From: a virus
DNA: 64,000 nucleotides
IMG/VR virus record: IMGVR_UViG_3300027788_000009
Span: 1-64,000 of that record
Strand: one strand, 5' to 3'
A program made the translations under genes and the position numbers. A model generated the notes under the pieces. That model worked only from the letters and a program-made list of their open reading frames with translations. It ran no database searches and was not told the origin of the DNA. This document shows, piece after piece, positions 61,089 to 64,000 of the stretch (positions are counted from its first letter, which is position 1; the number at the start of each line of letters is the position of its first letter).

Positions 61089-62012
61089 TTAAGTTCCAAT
61101 TGCATTACCAAATAAGTATACATGTACTCTAGCAGCTACATTATAACCTTTCTGAAATGCCATTTTTGCAACATGCCCTGCGGTTGCGGTTTGTTCTTCT
61201 TCTCTAGCACCAACGGGCATTACCCAAATAGGAAAGTCAACATCTACTTCACGAAATTGTGCTATAGCTGCCTCCATGTCATCCCACTCACGTTGTAAAC
61301 TACCAACAACAAACTTTAATTGTCCTTTGCTAGATAATTTACGATACTGCTCAACTACTTCGGGTCTAATTGCTTTCTTAGCAAGTTCGCCTGATGTGCT
61401 AAACAGTTTAGGTGATACACTAAAGAATAATTCAATTTCTGTTTCTTGTTGCCAGAAGTTAATAAACTCTTGTGTAAGATTTTGTGTACCGTTAGTTTCA
61501 AATGTAATACTAGCGGGTAAATTATTTTGTGCTTTAAGCTCTCGCATAATACCTATAAACGCTTTCTGACTTTGTGGCATCATAGGTTCGCCGCCTGTAA
61601 CACAGAAGTGTTGCCTCTGTTGCGATACAGGATGTAAGAATAACCCTTCCGGGTTACTCTCTGTTTTTAAGATATCAATAATCTTATGTGCTAATGCCTT
61701 AGGAGTTTCTTGCCCCATTAAGTGTTTATATCGTTTAGCCCATGTGTAACTGCTGTCACAACCTTTATCCCAAACAGGTAAGTCTTCTACTTTATCAATT
61801 TTAGATAAATCAAAAGTTTCAAACGGAAGTTCGTATGTATCAGGATTAGTTGGATCTAATTGTCCAAACCCGTTACATTGCAAGTTACATAAAAAGAATC
61901 TAATCCAAGCAGTAGGAACACCAGTGTATTGTCCTTCACCTTGAATACTGTGAAAAATTTCACTGTAGTAATACTTCTTAGTATCTTCGGTAGTTGCGAT
62001 TGTTTCATTCAT
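61089..62012 (-). CDS. queE: QueE-like radical SAM enzyme with split cluster motif
   Basis: A protein of 307 residues from ATG 62012. YYYSEIFHSIQGEGQYTGVPTAW (in pieces) is the QueE N-terminal signature of 7-carboxy-7-deazaguanine synthase, which makes CDG for preQ0-type bases. The cluster motif is C42-x3-C46 (CNLQC), then a 38-residue insertion before the third Cys in CDSSYTW (C85). CVTGGEPMM follows near residue 143. In canonical QueE the third Cys stands three residues after the second. Earlier starts (ATG 62036, TTG 62048) lie inside the promoter. No other deazaguanine gene is in the window, so the product may feed host or phage queuosine or a DNA modification encoded elsewhere. Confidence 0.88.
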   Translation of the reverse strand: MNETIATTEDTKKYYYSEIFHSIQGEGQYTGVPTAWIRFFLCNLQCNGFGQLDPTNPDTYELPFETFDLSKIDKVEDLPVWDKGCDSSYTWAKRYKHLMGQETPKALAHKIIDILKTESNPEGLFLHPVSQQRQHFCVTGGEPMMPQSQKAFIGIMRELKAQNNLPASITFETNGTQNLTQEFINFWQQETEIELFFSVSPKLFSTSGELAKKAIRPEVVEQYRKLSSKGQLKFVVGSLQREWDDMEAAIAQFREVDVDFPIWVMPVGAREEEQTATAGHVAKMAFQKGYNVAARVHVYLFGNAIGT

Positions 62013-62018
62013 ACTACT

Positions 62019-62048
62019 ATTATACCTTCTTTTCATCGGTGTTGTCAA
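62019..62048 (-). promoter_or_regulatory. sigma-70 promoter overlapping the QueE-like start
   Basis: TTGACA (62048-62043), 18 bases, TATAAT (62024-62019), both perfect. The expected first transcribed base is about 62012, the A of the preferred ATG, which would make the message leaderless. Confidence 0.75.
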
Positions 62049-62208
62049 CCTTTTTCTTTATTGAAAAGGTGCCATTAAGATTGTCATCCCAAATAAGAGT
62101 ATCACCAAAATCCCATCCCATTTGGCTGAGAAGATCCGGCGGAAAAGGTAAAATTACCTCTCCTGTCTCCGGGTCTTCTTCTACTTTAACTGTCCATTGC
62201 TTAGACAA
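62020..62208 (-). CDS. AbrB/MazE-like small protein
   Basis: A 62-residue protein: WTVKVEEDPETGEVILPFPPDLLSQMGWDFGDTLIWD has the swapped-hairpin AbrB/SpoVT/MazE order (beta strand, PPxLL helix, GWxxGDxL strand). Such proteins bind DNA as dimers. It overlaps the upstream gene by eight bases, and its 3' end contains the QueE promoter -35 and -10 region. No toxin gene is adjacent, so a phage regulator is more likely than an antitoxin. Confidence 0.75.
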   Translation of the reverse strand: MSKQWTVKVEEDPETGEVILPFPPDLLSQMGWDFGDTLIWDDNLNGTFSIKKKVDNTDEKKV

Positions 62209-62407
62209 AATATTTGTCTAACATTTCTAGACGATCGTGTGCAGAAGCCATTTTATCTAGTTCTTTTTGGATCGTTTCGATAATATCCGAATGTTCTCCA
62301 ATACCTACAACTTTCTGCATGTATACTTCTACATTTGTTTTGTGTAGTTCAATTTCAGCTTCAGCGTGTTTACGTGCTGCATTAATCATTTGCTGTCTCA
62401 ATTCCAT
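62201..62407 (-). CDS. small helical protein, function unknown
   Basis: A 68-residue protein from ATG 62407 (MELRQQM), preceded by AAAGGAAAGG. An in-frame extension to 62482 overlaps the HIT gene and has no ribosome-binding site. It is a single long charged helix (MINAARKHAEAEIELHKTN, then a second helix ending in MLDKYFV). It overlaps the next gene by eight bases. Confidence 0.6.
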   Translation of the reverse strand: MELRQQMINAARKHAEAEIELHKTNVEVYMQKVVGIGEHSDIIETIQKELDKMASAHDRLEMLDKYFV

Positions 62408-62420
62408 ACCCTTTCCTTTT

Positions 62421-62795
62421 TTAGTATTGTTGTTTTGACGGAATGACGCCTCGAACGCCGCCCTTAGGATCTTCCGTATCACCGTCTCTACGAAAGATTA
62501 AATGTACATGCGGATACATAACAGTTTGTCCTGCACTCTCACCTACATTTAAACCAATATTGTAACCTGTGATATTAGTCTTATCACTGATTACGTTATC
62601 GTACCCCATAGTAACAGCAAAGTTAAAACATTTCATAATGCCTTCACTGTCTGCTGTTTTAGGTACAATTAATGTGTGACCTTCAGTAACCGGATACTTG
62701 TCACGAAACACTGTAAAATCTCTAGTGTCAATTTCAATGTCATTCCAAGGAGCACGGCCTTCGCTTTTTGCTAACTCTAATGTATCAGCTTTCAT
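62421..62795 (-). CDS. HIT-family nucleotide hydrolase/transferase-like protein
   Basis: A 124-residue HIT protein: DFTVFRDKYPVTEGHTLIVPK is the usual N-terminal core, and GQTVMYPHVHLIFRR (about 89-103) is the C-terminal motif. The HxHxHxx triad reads Y-P-H-V-H, so the first His is Tyr while the catalytic central His (H96) and the third (H98) remain. Members cleave or transfer nucleotidyl groups on dinucleoside polyphosphates or adenylated conjugates. It overlaps the upstream gene by 11 bases. Confidence 0.85.
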   Translation of the reverse strand: MKADTLELAKSEGRAPWNDIEIDTRDFTVFRDKYPVTEGHTLIVPKTADSEGIMKCFNFAVTMGYDNVISDKTNITGYNIGLNVGESAGQTVMYPHVHLIFRRDGDTEDPKGGVRGVIPSKQQY

Positions 62796-63018
62796 AACGA
62801 CCTCGTCCAGTTTTTACTTTAAATTCTCTTGGACCCGGTGTAGTAAATTCCATACCAGCCATTCCGCCGACGTATGTTTTACCATTCCATCGCATGTGAA
62901 TTTTATTTGTTGCAATATATACTTCAACAAACTCTTTAGATTTAAAATTGCCAACTTCTGCATCTACAACTTTGTCGTTGTGTGTGCATGTTACTGCGCA
63001 TTGATCGTCATAACTCAT
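62785..63018 (-). CDS. small conserved phage protein, function unknown
   Basis: A 77-residue protein from ATG 63018, which has GGAGAG upstream; an extension to 63057 lacks one. It is beta-rich: CAVTCTHNDKVVDAEV, FVEVYIATNKIHMRWNGKTYVGGMAGMEFTTPGP. The C-terminal block recurs in marine T4-likes in my memory. It starts four bases inside the phosphoribosyltransferase gene (ATGA). Confidence 0.6.
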   Translation of the reverse strand: MSYDDQCAVTCTHNDKVVDAEVGNFKSKEFVEVYIATNKIHMRWNGKTYVGGMAGMEFTTPGPREFKVKTGRGRYES

Positions 63019-63563
63019 GTGTACTCTCCTACATTTTCCCAAGGATAAACAAGCCAAACATCTTCTTCAAATTTGTTTATTTCGTGACATGTGTAACTAA
63101 CAGGAACTGTAGCGTCACTTGCTAGATTATTAGTTAGGGTAGCAAACCGAACGTTACTATACCAAACTTTCTCCCATCTCGGATCATCAGGCAAACAACT
63201 AGCAGGCCAGTCTTCCTTGATCCAATTGAAAGTAGCACCAGTATCGTTAATGTCGTCTACAATAAGGATTTTCTTTGCTGTAGTAGGACCACCGATATTT
63301 GTATCACTTGCATATCCGTATGCATCTTCTGCCATCCATAAGTTGCTTTCGCTTTGACTGTTATCGTCACGTAGACTTACTTTAAGTGCTTCGCAACGTA
63401 TGCCAGTCATGTTGCTAATAATAGTAGCAGGCACATTTCCGCCTCGTGTTAGACCTACAATGTAATCAGGCCGCCAACTGTCAGCGTACATCTGATTAAC
63501 AATGCTTACACACATTTTTTCTACGTCAGCCCAGCTATAATAATGTTTCTTAATATCACCCAT
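63015..63563 (-). CDS. phosphoribosyltransferase-family protein
   Basis: A 182-residue type I phosphoribosyltransferase: YIVGLTRGGNVPATIIS at about 34-50 and the PRPP loop ILIVDDINDTGAT at 99-111. The closest family in appearance is the xanthine/hypoxanthine-guanine type. It would salvage purine bases or recycle deazaguanines. The acidic pair and DTGAT are intact, so it should be active. Overlaps the upstream cupin-like gene by eight bases. Confidence 0.88.
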   Translation of the reverse strand: MGDIKKHYYSWADVEKMCVSIVNQMYADSWRPDYIVGLTRGGNVPATIISNMTGIRCEALKVSLRDDNSQSESNLWMAEDAYGYASDTNIGGPTTAKKILIVDDINDTGATFNWIKEDWPASCLPDDPRWEKVWYSNVRFATLTNNLASDATVPVSYTCHEINKFEEDVWLVYPWENVGEYT

Positions 63564-63984
63564 GATTTAAATAATCCTCGTTGTGTATCCATTTACCATC
63601 TTTAACAAAACCCCATTCTTGAGCTTTCTTGCCCATATAAAAAATGCTCCAGCATGGAATTTCGTTTCCGTCTGCGTCTTTAGCAAGTTCTAACCAATGC
63701 AAATCTTTTGCTGTTCTAAAACGTATACTACCAGGCCCACGCCAAAACTTACCTTCTGAAGTGTGTTCCCAATAGCCACCTTTAATAATTAATGCTCCCC
63801 AACTCCACGGATGATCGTGTAGTGTAGGTTCGTCACTTACTAGTACTTTGTGCATAGTAATATTAAACGGAAAGTTTTTTCTGTCTTTTAAAAATAGATA
63901 GTATCTAATTAGATACGGAATTGTGTTATCTCTATCGTAGATAATACGCTCTCGTCCAATTAGTTTTAAAAACTTAAGAAACAT
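63556..63984 (-). CDS. cupin-like protein
   Basis: A 142-residue protein. HDHPWSWGALIIKGGYWEHT (from residue 56) has the cupin strand-and-histidine pattern with H56, H58 and H74 as possible metal ligands. PGSIRFR and LHWLEL belong to the second half of a beta barrel. A basic N-terminal helix (KFLKLIGRER) precedes it. Catalysis or a binding role is open. No clear Shine-Dalgarno is seen before ATG 63984. Confidence 0.7.
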   Translation of the reverse strand: MFLKFLKLIGRERIIYDRDNTIPYLIRYYLFLKDRKNFPFNITMHKVLVSDEPTLHDHPWSWGALIIKGGYWEHTSEGKFWRGPGSIRFRTAKDLHWLELAKDADGNEIPCWSIFYMGKKAQEWGFVKDGKWIHNEDYLNHG

Positions 63985-64000
63985 CTGTTAGCCAATCCGT

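Noticed and set aside
63974-64000. End of another minus-strand gene at the right edge
   Set aside because: An open frame ending TDWLTDVS-stop overlaps the cupin start by 11 bases, but nine codons are too few to support a gene.

Overview
The window is a stretch of an AT-rich T4-type marine myovirus genome (cyanophage/pelagiphage-like). The signs are a T4-order baseplate block (gp48-, gp53-, gp5-, gp25- and gp6-like), gp46/gp47 recombination nuclease, a gp55-like late sigma factor, RNase H, tail fibres with a collar domain, and auxiliary genes typical of marine T4-likes (2OG-Fe(II) oxygenase, phosphoribosyltransferase, HIT and cupin proteins, QueE-like radical SAM enzyme). The host cannot be fixed from the sequence. 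Ordinary bacterial TTGACA/TATAAT promoters show it is a bacterium with a normal sigma-70. No tRNA, integrase, lysozyme or photosynthesis gene was recognised.

Layout. 1-894 (+): the end of a gp26-like gene and a gp51-like downstream frame that seems to be reached by -1 frameshifting. 891-4000 (-): two low-complexity, probably virion-associated proteins. 4001-4647: a gene-free, hairpin-dense stretch, a candidate structured RNA. 4648-8984 (-): GIY-YIG endonuclease, a small protein, gp46, gp47 and gp55. 9069-32743 (+): baseplate block ending in a giant 4592-residue protein at the gp7 position. 32772-44403 (+): a virion protein, four tail-fibre-like proteins sharing an N-terminal domain, a 2OG-Fe(II) oxygenase, a small acidic protein and two paralogous virion proteins. 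44464-55339 (+): a tightly coupled cassette of glycosyltransferase-like proteins, two twitch-type radical SAM proteins, an SGNH-like protein and two related C-terminal-motif transferases, followed by a UDP-glucose/GDP-mannose dehydrogenase at 55483. A bidirectional hairpin at 56667 separates this from 56702-63984 (-): small conserved phage genes, RNase H, the QueE-like enzyme, an AbrB-like protein, HIT, phosphoribosyltransferase and cupin genes.

How it works together. Left-to-right genes build the tail and look late: NATAAATA boxes (the T4 gp55-type late promoter) stand in front of several of them. Right-to-left genes carry replication, recombination, nucleotide and regulatory functions, and three transcription units start at near-perfect sigma-70 promoters. 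The 44.8-56.7 kb cassette is the most unusual part. Its position directly after the fibre genes suggests that it decorates virion proteins or alters host surface glycans, but the substrate is unknown.

Best candidates for something undescribed: the slippery heptamer plus stem-loop joining the gp26- and gp51-like frames; the glycan/radical-SAM cassette; the structured region at 4.0-4.6 kb; the giant baseplate protein with a beta-propeller interrupted by carbohydrate-binding-like modules; and the QueE-like enzyme with a split iron-sulfur motif.
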